Shown: positions 43,737 through 51,379 of the stretch, piece after piece
Numbering within the stretch: the stretch's first letter is position 1
How the letters are laid out: each line of letters starts with the position of its first letter
NCBI RefSeq assembly: GCF_000426485.1
Contig: NZ_AUFL01000004.1
Location: 186,001 to 250,000, forward strand
From: Indolivaga capnocytophagoides DSM 22835
GTDB taxonomy: Bacteria; Bacteroidota; Bacteroidia; Bacteroidales; Dysgonomonadaceae
Direction: 5' to 3'
Length of the DNA stretch: 64,000 bases
Program-made: the position numbers and the translations under genes
Notes under the pieces: generated by a model
What the model saw: the letters and a program-made list of their open reading frames with translations, nothing else
Databases searched by the model: none
Told to the model about the DNA's origin: nothing

Positions 43737-45758
43737 ATGAATCAGAAACGATTTGAAAAGCCGAAAGCTTATCGATTCAAGCGATTTGCAAAAAAAGCTT
43801 ACAGTGCATTTAATAGTATGCACAAAGTGGTGAATATCGGAGTCATTTCGGGTTGTATGCTTACATTCGCCCATTCGACCCAGACTTCAGCGCAGAACAA
43901 AATCAATGCCGGTGACAATCAGAAAGTAACAGAAAAAGAACTGGAAGAAGTGACAGTTACGGCATCCAGAGTAGAACTGTCTCTTAATCAATCGCCGAAA
44001 CTTGTTACTGTTATTACAAGATCCGAAATTGATCGGGCTCCCATCCAAAGTATCCAAGATTTGTTGAATTATGTGTCAGGTATAGATGTTCAACAGCGTG
44101 GCGGCCACGGAGTACAAGCCGATATTTCGATCCGGGGAGGATCATTCGATCAAACAGCAATTCTACTCAATGGAGTCAACCTTTCCAATCCACAAACAGG
44201 TCATTACAGTTTCGATATTCCTATCAATCTTTCAGATATCGAACGCATTGAAATCATTCACGGTCCTTCATCTATAATTTACGGAGCCAGTGCTTTTTCG
44301 GGAGGTATTAATATTATTACCCGTAAAGATTTAGATCATAAAGCATATGTTAAAGTCGAAGCCGGAAGTTACGGGCTATTCGGAGCTGAAGCAAATGGTG
44401 TTTATGGTAATAAGGATGTATCTTCGCGCTTATCAGCCGGATATAGTAGATCGGACGGATATATTTCTAATAGCGACTATGATATATTCAACTTGCTTTG
44501 GCAGACGCGCTTAAATGTGGAGAAGTCTAAAGTGGATATACAATTGGGCTATTCTGATAAACAATTCGGAGCCAATACCTTCTACTCCGCAGCATATCCG
44601 AATCAGCAAGATAAGACCAAATCGTATTTTGGATCGGTAAAGGGTGAAGTCGGAAATAAATTGAAATTCATCCCTTTAGTTTACTGGAATAGGCATGATG
44701 ATAACTTTCAGTTGAATAAATACAGTGATGGTCATAACTTCCATCAAACTGATGTATACGGTTCTAATTTGAATTTACAATACCATTCAAATATAGGTAT
44801 TACTACATTTGGCGCAGAATTTCGCAACGAAGGCATAAAAAGTAATGTTTTGGGGCTACCAATGAAAAGTGCAGATGGAAAATACACAAAATCTGACAGC
44901 CGTACGAATATAAGTTATGCTTTGGAACATAATCTATTGCTCGACAGATTTTCGTTAACAGCTGGCATCTTGGCTAATTACAATACTGCGTTGAAGGGAA
45001 AATACAAATTTTATCCCTCAATCAATATGAGTTATCAGTTATTAGACGAACTAAAAGTTTACACATCCTGGAATAAGGCAACCCGTATGCCTACATTTAC
45101 CGATTTGTATTATACTACAGTGACGCATATAAGTAACTATGATTTGAAGCCCGAAGATTCGGAATCTTTCGAGTTGGGTTTTAAATACAATACCCCACTG
45201 CTAAAAGCTTATGCTACAGGGTATATTATGAAAGGAAAAAATCTGATCGACTGGATTAAAAGAACGGCTGACGATGAAAAATGGGAATCTATGAATCTCA
45301 CTGAGATTGACAAGCAGGGTGTCGAATTAGGTGCTTCTTTATCTCTGTATAAGTTATTCCCGAACTTGGATCCATCGACAACCTTAAAACTTGGGTACAC
45401 ACGCTTGCATCAAAAGAAAAATTCAGACGATTATATATCAAATTATACACTCAATTATCTGAGAGACAAACTGACGGTTGGCTTAAATCATCCTATTTAT
45501 AAAGGATTAAGTGCTAGTTGGAATTTTAGGTGGCAAAAACGTATGGGAACTTATCTCAAGTATGAAGATCTGAAGCCTACAGTTCAGGTTCCCTACCCTG
45601 CTTTTTCGACTTTAGATGTTCGGCTTGACTGGAAGTTTCAGGACTTTGCTGTTAATCTGACTGCAAATAATATATTTAATAAGAAATATTTCGATTTAGG
45701 AAATGTACCTCAAGCTGGATTTTGGCTTATAGGAGGTATCAGCTATACACTGAAATAA
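43737..45758 (+). CDS. TonB-dependent receptor, BtuB-like
   Basis: 673 aa. The long basic N-terminal leader (~54 residues, FRRxSxKxYSxF-like, then VVNIGVISGCMLTFAHS and TSAQ) is typical of Bacteroidales BtuB homologues. TonB-box region LEEVTVTASRVEL, plug domain with SIQDLLNYVSGIDVQQRGGH, ADISIRGGSFDQTAILLNGV and IEIIHGPSSIIYGASAFSGG, then a beta-barrel of ~480 residues ending GGISYTLK. The plug resembles vitamin B12 or other small corrinoid/metal-complex receptors. There is no cobalamin riboswitch in the 430-bp gap upstream, nor a BtuCDF transporter next to it, so the cargo is uncertain. A palindrome GGTCTTAGACC lies 25 bp upstream. Confidence 0.82.
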   Translation: MNQKRFEKPKAYRFKRFAKKAYSAFNSMHKVVNIGVISGCMLTFAHSTQTSAQNKINAGDNQKVTEKELEEVTVTASRVELSLNQSPKLVTVITRSEIDRAPIQSIQDLLNYVSGIDVQQRGGHGVQADISIRGGSFDQTAILLNGVNLSNPQTGHYSFDIPINLSDIERIEIIHGPSSIIYGASAFSGGINIITRKDLDHKAYVKVEAGSYGLFGAEANGVYGNKDVSSRLSAGYSRSDGYISNSDYDIFNLLWQTRLNVEKSKVDIQLGYSDKQFGANTFYSAAYPNQQDKTKSYFGSVKGEVGNKLKFIPLVYWNRHDDNFQLNKYSDGHNFHQTDVYGSNLNLQYHSNIGITTFGAEFRNEGIKSNVLGLPMKSADGKYTKSDSRTNISYALEHNLLLDRFSLTAGILANYNTALKGKYKFYPSINMSYQLLDELKVYTSWNKATRMPTFTDLYYTTVTHISNYDLKPEDSESFELGFKYNTPLLKAYATGYIMKGKNLIDWIKRTADDEKWESMNLTEIDKQGVELGASLSLYKLFPNLDPSTTLKLGYTRLHQKKNSDDYISNYTLNYLRDKLTVGLNHPIYKGLSASWNFRWQKRMGTYLKYEDLKPTVQVPYPAFSTLDVRLDWKFQDFAVNLTANNIFNKKYFDLGNVPQAGFWLIGGISYTLK

Positions 45759-45794
45759 TTTGCATGATACAGATATTAAAGATATTTTTGCCGG

Positions 45795-45876
45795 ACTGTT
45801 ATTTGTTGAAGTAACTAAAAGTACTTAATGTACACGTTGTAACACTTAATAAAGTAATAAGAAGGTCTTTGATCTT
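45795..45876 (-). repeat. Interspersed element, copy 7 (degenerate palindrome 45862-45876)
   Basis: Reverse strand: AAGATCAAAGACCTT, CTTATTACTTTATTAAG, GTGTTACAACG, TACATTAAGTACTTTT, AGTTACTT. The block order matches copies 3 and 5 with mutations. The palindrome ends 10 bp before the thioesterase start. Confidence 0.55.
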
Positions 45877-45885
45877 AATCTGAAT

Positions 45886-46287
45886 ATGGAACCTATTTTT
45901 CAATACAAAATGAAAGTGCGTGACTATGAATTAGATGCGCAAGGTATTGTGAATAATGCTAATTATCAGCATTATTATGAAGTTGCCCGTCATGAATTCT
46001 TAGAATCATGTGGAGTTAGTTTTACCGAAATGCATAATCGAGGTCTCGATGCTATTGTTTCGAGTATTACGATTAAGTATAAAAGGTCGCTTGTGGGATC
46101 TGACGAGTTTTTTTGCACCATAAATTTGGAAAGAAAAGGCATCCGTTATTATTTTAATCAACAGATTATAAGAGTTTCGGATGGAGTGCTTTGTTCGGAG
46201 GCCAGAGTCGAAGTCGTTTGTTTATTTAACGGCAGACCTGTAAAACCGACAGAGTTTGATTTGGTATTTGAGAAGTACCTGTCTTAA
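45886..46287 (+). CDS. Acyl-CoA thioesterase, 4HBT (YbgC/FadM-like) hot-dog fold
   Basis: 133 aa. The N-terminal motif YKMKVRDYELDAQGIVNNAN holds the catalytic Asp and the NxA-type helix start of the 4-hydroxybenzoyl-CoA thioesterase family, followed by YQHYYEVARHEFLESCGVSF. The beta-sheet half has IVSSITIKYKRSLVGSDEFF and CSEARVEVVCLFNGRP. The family hydrolyses acyl-CoA or acyl-ACP thioesters; the substrate is unknown. Ended by a bidirectional hairpin shared with tonB. Confidence 0.88.
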   Translation: MEPIFQYKMKVRDYELDAQGIVNNANYQHYYEVARHEFLESCGVSFTEMHNRGLDAIVSSITIKYKRSLVGSDEFFCTINLERKGIRYYFNQQIIRVSDGVLCSEARVEVVCLFNGRPVKPTEFDLVFEKYLS

Positions 46288-46307
46288 GCATTATCTTGAT
46301 ATAGTTA

Positions 46308-46339
46308 AAAAAGGGATTCTGATTATCAGAATCCCTTTT
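46308..46339. terminator. Bidirectional terminator between the thioesterase gene and tonB
   Basis: AAAAGGGATTCTGA / TCAGAATCCCTTTT with a 4-base loop and T-runs on both strands, between converging genes. Confidence 0.88.
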
Positions 46340-46358
46340 CTCAGTTATGATATTGGGG

Positions 46359-47192
46359 TTATCGTTGTAGCTTGAATAATACAGGCAAAGTATAATATAC
46401 AGCAACATTTCGTCCGTTTTGCATACCGGGTATCCACGTTGGCATTGATCTGATGACTCTGGCAGCTTCTTTATCCAAAGATGGGTCTACCGATCGTAAG
46501 ATATTGATATCTGAAACCTTACCATTCTTTTCAACAACAAATCGTACAACTACGCGGCCTTCAATTCCGTTTTCTGCAGCAATAGGCGGATATTTGATAT
46601 TATTGCTTATATATTTCATCAGCTCAGCTTCACCACCCGGAAATTGAGGCATCTGTTCTACATGTTCGAAACGTTTGTTAGGTTCATCTTCTTGAATTAT
46701 ATCTCTACGAATTGTAAGATCTTCAAGAGAAACAGCATCGGATGCTGTAGATCCGTTCAAATTATCGGCAATAGATATTTGCAGAGTTCTGTTTTCATTC
46801 AATTCTTCCTGAGTACGCATTTCTCGGTTCTCATCCACATTTGCATCTGCTGTTATAGTCGGAGGCGTAAATTGAATAGCGGCTCTGGTTGGCGGTGGCG
46901 GTGGTGCAATCTCTTGTTTAATGACTTCTTGTTGCTCCAATTTCTTTTCCAATTCAATGTCTGAGATCTTAATAACATCATCCATTGCTATTTTATCTTT
47001 ATTGGGCTGTACTGCCTGTAGAAAAGAAGGTAATGCAGACACAACTCCGACAAATAAGATGATAACTCCAAATGCAATAGTATGCCGTTTGGAAGATGAA
47101 CGTCTCAGAGCATATGCTCCATAAGTTTTGTTCTTGCCTTCGAAAACCAGATCACACCAGTCGGTCGAATTAAGTTTAATTTCTCGTGCCAT
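46359..47192 (-). CDS. tonB: Energy-transducing protein TonB
   Basis: 277 aa. The N-terminus has the Bacteroidetes TonB signature WCDLVFEGKNKTYGAYALRR, then one membrane helix (HTIAFGVIILFVGVVSALPS), a short proline run (APPPPPTRAAIQFTPP), a linker, and the C-terminal TonB domain GGEAELMKYISNNIKYPPIA, ENGIEGRVVVRFVVEKNGKV and MPTWIPGMQNGRNVAVYYTL. It transmits proton-motive force from ExbBD to outer-membrane receptors such as the two in this window. No exbB or exbD is adjacent. The proline spacer is short for a TonB. Confidence 0.92.
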   Translation of the reverse strand: MAREIKLNSTDWCDLVFEGKNKTYGAYALRRSSSKRHTIAFGVIILFVGVVSALPSFLQAVQPNKDKIAMDDVIKISDIELEKKLEQQEVIKQEIAPPPPPTRAAIQFTPPTITADANVDENREMRTQEELNENRTLQISIADNLNGSTASDAVSLEDLTIRRDIIQEDEPNKRFEHVEQMPQFPGGEAELMKYISNNIKYPPIAAENGIEGRVVVRFVVEKNGKVSDINILRSVDPSLDKEAARVIRSMPTWIPGMQNGRNVAVYYTLPVLFKLQR

Positions 47193-47405
47193 AGTTGTAT
47201 GTATTAAAAGATTTATTCTTCTTGTTTACTTAATAGATACATTCTGGGAAATAATTCCATAAATAGATATAAATAAAATCATATAATATTTATATATTTC
47301 TGTAAATCAGTGTTTTATTATACTTATTTGATGTTTACATAAATTAGATTGATTAAATAATTGATAAAAACAATAGATAAAAACATGTTTTAAAGCATGA
47401 AAATT

Positions 47406-47436
47406 TTGCAGGTGTAAAAATATATACTATCTTTGT
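47406..47436 (+). promoter_or_regulatory. Promoter of a predicted small RNA
   Basis: TTTG at 47406-47409, 19-bp spacer, TATCTTTG at 47429-47436. Exact TTTG-N19-TAnnTTTG, the best-spaced Bacteroidetes promoter in the window together with that of tetR. There is no ORF downstream on this strand. Confidence 0.7.
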
Positions 47437-47442
47437 ACAAGA

Positions 47443-47597
47443 AAGGTTTAGATATTTAGTGTTAGAACTAGGTAAAAAGGTTGCAGATTGGTTATTTAAT
47501 TGGTTTAGTCCAATATTTTAGGTTTAGGTTATTAGTAATATTCAAAATCTCTTGGCTTTTCTATAAGCTATGGAAAATAAAGAGAGATTTTTGTTTT
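47443..47597 (+). ncRNA. Predicted intergenic small RNA, ~155 nt
   Basis: It begins just after a perfect promoter and ends in a hairpin with T-run: AAAATCTCT (47544-47552) pairs with AGAGATTTT (47583-47591), with an inner TTTTC/GAAAA stem, followed by TTTTTGTTTT. The body contains a small hairpin ATTGG-TTTAGT-CCAAT and no start codon with a credible reading frame. I cannot assign it to a known family; 6S RNA or a housekeeping Bacteroidales sRNA are possible. Flanked by tonB (divergent) and the 3' end of rimM (convergent). Confidence 0.6.
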
Positions 47598-47600
47598 GAT
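47544..47600 (+). terminator. Terminator of the predicted small RNA
   Basis: 9-bp perfect outer stem, inner TTTTC/GAAAA stem, and a TTTTTGTTTT tail on the forward strand. Confidence 0.7.
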
Positions 47601-47623
47601 TAGATTTGTGATATTCAATAAGA

Positions 47624-47660
47624 AAAAAAGAGAATATATTATTAATATATTCTCTTTTTA
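47624..47660 (-). terminator. Terminator of rimM
   Basis: AAAAAGAGAATATATTA / TAATATATTCTCTTTTT hairpin 26 bp past the rimM stop, T-run on the reverse strand. Confidence 0.82.
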
Positions 47661-47685
47661 TTTAATGTATAATTTCTTGTTCTTG

Positions 47686-48201
47686 TCAGATAAGGCCTTC
47701 CGGTAGCTTTACATATAGAATTTTGTTATCTGAATCTATGTCAATGACAAAATCATCGGAGGCTGGAATAATCAATTCTTCGTCTTCTGGAGTATTTATG
47801 AGGAATAATGTATTTATAGTAGAATCATCAACAGATATAATTTTCCCCAAATTTCCTTTTTCTTCGTCCGACACTTCAAAATCGAGAAAGTAGTCTAATG
47901 AATATTCGGCGTTATCAGCTTCTTTGAAATATTCTCGGGGAAAATAGACTTCCAGTCCGCTGAATTTTTTAGCCTGCAAATCGGATGTTATATCCTCTAG
48001 TGTAATCAATGCTGTTTCAGCTCCCTTAAACCGATATTCCTTCACAAAGAACGGAACATATATTCCATCAATCAAGCAGATAAGGTACGGACAATCGGCT
48101 TTATCAAAAATATCGTTATCGAAAGCGAATGATATTTCACCTTTAATACCATGAGGTTTGATAAATTTACCGATTTTGAAAACTTCGTCTTCTTTAATCA
48201 T
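47686..48201 (-). CDS. rimM: 16S rRNA processing protein RimM
   Basis: 171 aa. The N-terminal RimM barrel has FKIGKFIKPHGIKGEISFAF (about residues 6-25, the GxxxxxHGxxGE motif) and GAETALITLEDITSDLQAKK; the C-terminal PRC-barrel half has YSLDYFLDFEVSDEEKGNLG, FLINTPEDEELIIPASDDFV and ILYVKLPEGLI. RimM binds S19 and assists maturation of the 30S head. It lies 18 bp downstream of the DUF4290 gene on the same strand. In Bacteroides as I recall murA sits between the two; it is missing here. Confidence 0.92.
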   Translation of the reverse strand: MIKEDEVFKIGKFIKPHGIKGEISFAFDNDIFDKADCPYLICLIDGIYVPFFVKEYRFKGAETALITLEDITSDLQAKKFSGLEVYFPREYFKEADNAEYSLDYFLDFEVSDEEKGNLGKIISVDDSTINTLFLINTPEDEELIIPASDDFVIDIDSDNKILYVKLPEGLI

Positions 48202-48219
48202 ACAGAGTCTAAGAGTCTT

Positions 48220-48810
48220 TTACTTTTTCTTTTGTCCGTTATTACGTGGGGGTTTACGTTGATTAAGTTCTTTCATATCAGATAATTTGATATCTGAATT
48301 ACGTTTATCTATCTTGCGGTTTGATAGTTCGTATAAATCGACAAACAGCTTAGAATCATCAACTTCTTTATTCCACTGTATGTATGTTTTCTTCATATGG
48401 TTAAGAACCAACCAAATAAGCTGATCTTTTTCTTTTCCTTCAGGATAATCAGATGCTATTGTAATTAGTTTTTCCAATGTTTTTCCATAATGCTTGAAAT
48501 GCATTGTTGGACGGCTATACGCCACTTTTCCCGGTTTGGAATATAGATTTTCTTTTTTGATAATTTCGTAAGGGTAATCTATATCAAGACTAAAATCGGA
48601 CATAATCGCCAGGTGATCCCATAGGATATGTTTAAAGTCGTTGACATCACGTAAGTGTGGAAACATATTACCCATTATATTGATAATGGTATTGGCACAT
48701 TTGGTACGTTCATCTCTGTCTGTAATCGTCAGACAAAAATCGACCATATTTTGAATATTCCGTCCATATTCAGGAAGGGATAGTTTCTTTAATTGCGTAT
48801 TGTAATTCAT
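48220..48810 (-). CDS. DUF4290 protein
   Basis: 196 aa, a Bacteroidetes-specific helical protein. Seen: MNYNTQLKKLSLPEYGRNIQ at the N-terminus, ERTKCANTIINIMGNMFPHL and FKHILWDHLAIMSDFSLDID, then a basic C-terminal tail rich in Lys and Arg (LNQRKPPRNNGQKKK) that could bind nucleic acid. The family is conserved near rimM/murA across Bacteroidales but its function is unknown. Co-transcribed with rimM. Confidence 0.85.
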   Translation of the reverse strand: MNYNTQLKKLSLPEYGRNIQNMVDFCLTITDRDERTKCANTIINIMGNMFPHLRDVNDFKHILWDHLAIMSDFSLDIDYPYEIIKKENLYSKPGKVAYSRPTMHFKHYGKTLEKLITIASDYPEGKEKDQLIWLVLNHMKKTYIQWNKEVDDSKLFVDLYELSNRKIDKRNSDIKLSDMKELNQRKPPRNNGQKKK

Positions 48811-48920
48811 GCAAATATGTATGTAATAATAAAAAGAAAAGTCTATAAGAAAGTTTTTTTATAAGGTTTCAACCTATCGGGAATCCCTTTTTTGTAGTTC
48901 TTTAGTTCGACAAAGATAAT

Positions 48921-48957
48921 AAAAAAAGTATCTCGTTTAGATTCGAGATACTTTTTT
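48921..48957 (-). terminator. Terminator of the S41 protease gene
   Basis: AAAAAAAGTATCTCG / CGAGATACTTTTTT hairpin with T-run, 27 bp past the protease stop. Confidence 0.85.
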
Positions 48958-48983
48958 GTATTTGTTTTTAAGAAATTTATAGA

Positions 48984-50750
48984 TTACTCTACACCGAATT
49001 CTTCTTCAGACCCTGTTTTAGATGCTAAATCGATAATTTGACGTCCCGGAGTAAATATTTCTTTATATTTTGCTTGATCATTAAGAAAAGTTATCACTTC
49101 TTTTACATCCTTGTCGTATTTTAATCCTTCAATATGTTCTCCTTTTTGGAAATAATAACGTTTCGCTATTTCCATGTTTATCAGTTTTTCTATTGTTTCC
49201 TTGAAATTATCCAGGTCTCTATCCAGATTTGGAACTAACTTGGCTTCCAAAGCTTTATATTCATCTGATGCTGTTTGTGAGTAACCTTCAAAATCCATCA
49301 CTTCTTTTAAGGCTTTAAGACGTTTTTCACTTAAACCGTCATATTTAAAGTCTTTCTGAGATTTAACAAATTCTTTGAAATTAGTATAATCTTCATCACT
49401 GATGCCAAATGATTCGACAGGAGCTATCTTGTTATGATTTAAAGCCCAATTTGTGACCCAATCATTTATTACATATTGATTTATAAGATAATAGGTGATA
49501 CTTGGTGTTTTCTGTACTTCTAACTTAATATCAGGTGTAACACCTCCACCGTCTCTGACTTCACGTCCTATTGCAGTTTTGAATACCGTAGTCAAGCTAT
49601 CAGGAATACGACCGACACTGCCATCTTCATTTCTGTGTGTATAATCAATGGCTTGGATACAACGACCGCTTGGAATATAGTATTTCGAAGTTGTAACTTT
49701 CAGGCTGCCTCCATAGGGCAATTCACGGGGTGCTTGTACCAAACCCTTACCAAAGGTGCGTTGTCCGATAATTGCAGCCCTGTCTAAATCCTGCAATGCT
49801 CCGGATACAATCTCAGCAGCAGACGCAGAACCTCTGTCTACCATTACTGCCATAGGGATTGTGGTATCAATAGGATCAAGAGTTGTTCGGTATGTTCTGT
49901 CCCACTGTTTCATTTTGCCTTTAGTACTTAAAACGATTTCCCCTTTAGGTACGAAGAAATTTATGATCTGAATGGCTTCTTCCATTATTCCTCCACCATT
50001 ACCTCTAAGATCGAGAATGAGCGAAGTTGCACCTTTACTCTTCAGGTCTAGAAATGCTTTCTTTACGTCTTGTGCGCACTTGTCTGTAAATCCGGTAAGG
50101 ATGATATATCCGACATTGTTATCTAATAGTCCATAATAAGGCACTGAGGATATCTGTATATTCTCACGAACAAGCTTTACATCAAAAGGTTTCTTAACAC
50201 CGGGACGTTCTATTTTGACTGTTATTTCAGTTCCAGCTTGTCCTTTTAGCCGACTTGTTACTTTGTTCGATAATGTTTTACCATATAGTTCGCCCGATAC
50301 TTTATCAGCCTGAGTCATATCTTCGCCGTTGATGGCTAATATTATATCCCCTACTTTCAGTCCGCTTTTTGCCGCAGGCATACCTTCATAAGGTTCCACT
50401 ACTACAACCATATCCCGTCCGTCAATGTTCCGATACGAAATCACAGCACCGACTCCTGCATATTCACCGGTTGTCAGAACCGTAAAATCAGAAACCTGTT
50501 CTTCCGTCATATAATCGGTATAAGGATCCAGACCTGCCAGCATATTGACAATCCCTGATTGTATTGTTTTTTCAACATTCAAAGTATCTACATAAAACAT
50601 ATCGAGCTGCTTCACTACAGAATTAAAAATCTCAATATTTTTATTTATCTCAAAGTAGCGTTTGTCTTCATTTTCTTTTTCCTTCTCCTGAGCTTGTACT
50701 CCGTAAAAGAAAAAGCTTGCACAAACAAGTAAGCCAAGTCCTTTTTTCAT
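48984..50750 (-). CDS. C-terminal processing peptidase, S41 family
   Basis: 588 aa. Signal peptide (MKKGLGLLVCASFFFYGVQA), N-terminal helical segment, PDZ domain at about residues 90-190 (GAVISYRNIDGRDMVVVVEP, SGLKVGDIILAINGEDM), then the S41 catalytic core: SLILDLRGNGGGIMEEAIQI, the serine nucleophile in DRGSASAAEIVSGALQDL and the lysine base in GQRTFGKGLVQAPRELPYG. The C-terminal ~170 residues are helical and family-specific. Cuts periplasmic or outer-membrane proteins from the C-terminus, like Prc/Tsp. A degenerate copy of the interspersed element lies 68 bp upstream. Confidence 0.92.
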   Translation of the reverse strand: MKKGLGLLVCASFFFYGVQAQEKEKENEDKRYFEINKNIEIFNSVVKQLDMFYVDTLNVEKTIQSGIVNMLAGLDPYTDYMTEEQVSDFTVLTTGEYAGVGAVISYRNIDGRDMVVVVEPYEGMPAAKSGLKVGDIILAINGEDMTQADKVSGELYGKTLSNKVTSRLKGQAGTEITVKIERPGVKKPFDVKLVRENIQISSVPYYGLLDNNVGYIILTGFTDKCAQDVKKAFLDLKSKGATSLILDLRGNGGGIMEEAIQIINFFVPKGEIVLSTKGKMKQWDRTYRTTLDPIDTTIPMAVMVDRGSASAAEIVSGALQDLDRAAIIGQRTFGKGLVQAPRELPYGGSLKVTTSKYYIPSGRCIQAIDYTHRNEDGSVGRIPDSLTTVFKTAIGREVRDGGGVTPDIKLEVQKTPSITYYLINQYVINDWVTNWALNHNKIAPVESFGISDEDYTNFKEFVKSQKDFKYDGLSEKRLKALKEVMDFEGYSQTASDEYKALEAKLVPNLDRDLDNFKETIEKLINMEIAKRYYFQKGEHIEGLKYDKDVKEVITFLNDQAKYKEIFTPGRQIIDLASKTGSEEEFGVE

Positions 50751-50817
50751 CTATAATATATATGTTAATATGTTATTTATTTTATTGTAATTCCGCTAAT
50801 CATTCAATGTTTTAAGA

Positions 50818-50871
50818 TTGTAACTTCTTATTGAAGTTATGCTTAATAAAGCAATAGATAGGTCTGATCCT
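50818..50871 (-). repeat. Interspersed element, copy 6 (degenerate palindrome 50860-50871)
   Basis: Reverse strand: AGGATCAGACCTATCTATTG, CTTTATTAAGCATAAC, TTCAATAAGAAGTTACAA. Matches copy 2 over the AGACCTATnTATTG and TAAGCATAA blocks. Lies in the leader of the S41 protease gene. Confidence 0.6.
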
Positions 50872-51062
50872 CTGATATCCTATATACAAAGGCAAAGTAA
50901 CAATTTTTTTTACAATTTGAAGATTCATTTTTGTTATATAATAATAAATCAAAGGGATGAAAAATTATCTATACCTAAAGAAAGGTTAAGCAAAGTGGAT
51001 TCTATTTGGATGGGGTGTGATATAAGGAAAAAAGGAGGCTTAATAAATACTGTAATTATGAT

Positions 51063-51082
51063 GTTACTTTTGTAACCTTTTT
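51063..51082 (+). promoter_or_regulatory. 20-base promoter-like module, korA copy C
   Basis: GTTACTTTTGTAACCTTTTT, with an exact TAnnTTTG (TACTTTTG) inside a perfect GTTAC-TTTT-GTAAC dyad. Confidence 0.55.
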
Positions 51083-51182
51083 CAATAATCCAATCTTTAC
51101 ATGGGATTTAGCTTTTGTCTGAAAATCCCTTCATCGTGGGATAAAAGAGAAAAAGTGTCACCTTAAGGAATGTAGTTTTATA

Positions 51183-51202
51183 GATACTTTTGTTATCTTT
51201 TT
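51183..51202 (+). promoter_or_regulatory. 20-base promoter-like module, korA copy D
   Basis: GATACTTTTGTTATCTTTTT. Same module, 120 bp downstream of copy C, again with TACTTTTG inside a dyad (GATA/TATC). Confidence 0.55.
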
Positions 51203-51379
51203 ATTCTTTGAAAAAGTCAGAAAATCAAATATTTTCTGGTTGACTAAACAACTCTTTAGCAATATGAAACAAGTAGTCACTTTAAATCATTGATTTCGTA
51301 GATAATCTTGTTGAAATACTTGTTAAATCGAGCCTTCTTTCTTTTCTTTGTCTTATAAAATAATAAAACTAAAAAACTC

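Larger units (their letters stand above)
50872..51379. other. Long non-coding gap before korA
   Basis: Open reading frames here (for example a 78-codon one at 50839-51075) have no start context, no codon bias and no recognisable product. Two copies of the 20-base promoter-like module, exactly 120 bp apart, are the only structure I see; if used, korA has leaders of ~180 and ~300 nt. Confidence 0.5.

Noticed and set aside
46226-46408. 60-codon reverse-strand frame between the thioesterase and tonB genes
   Set aside because: Lies over a perfect bidirectional terminator and the ends of both real genes.
50839-51075. 78-codon open frame on the forward strand before korA
   Set aside because: No recognisable domain, low-complexity composition, overlaps an interspersed element at its 5' end and ends at a promoter-like module; it reads as random A+T-rich sequence.
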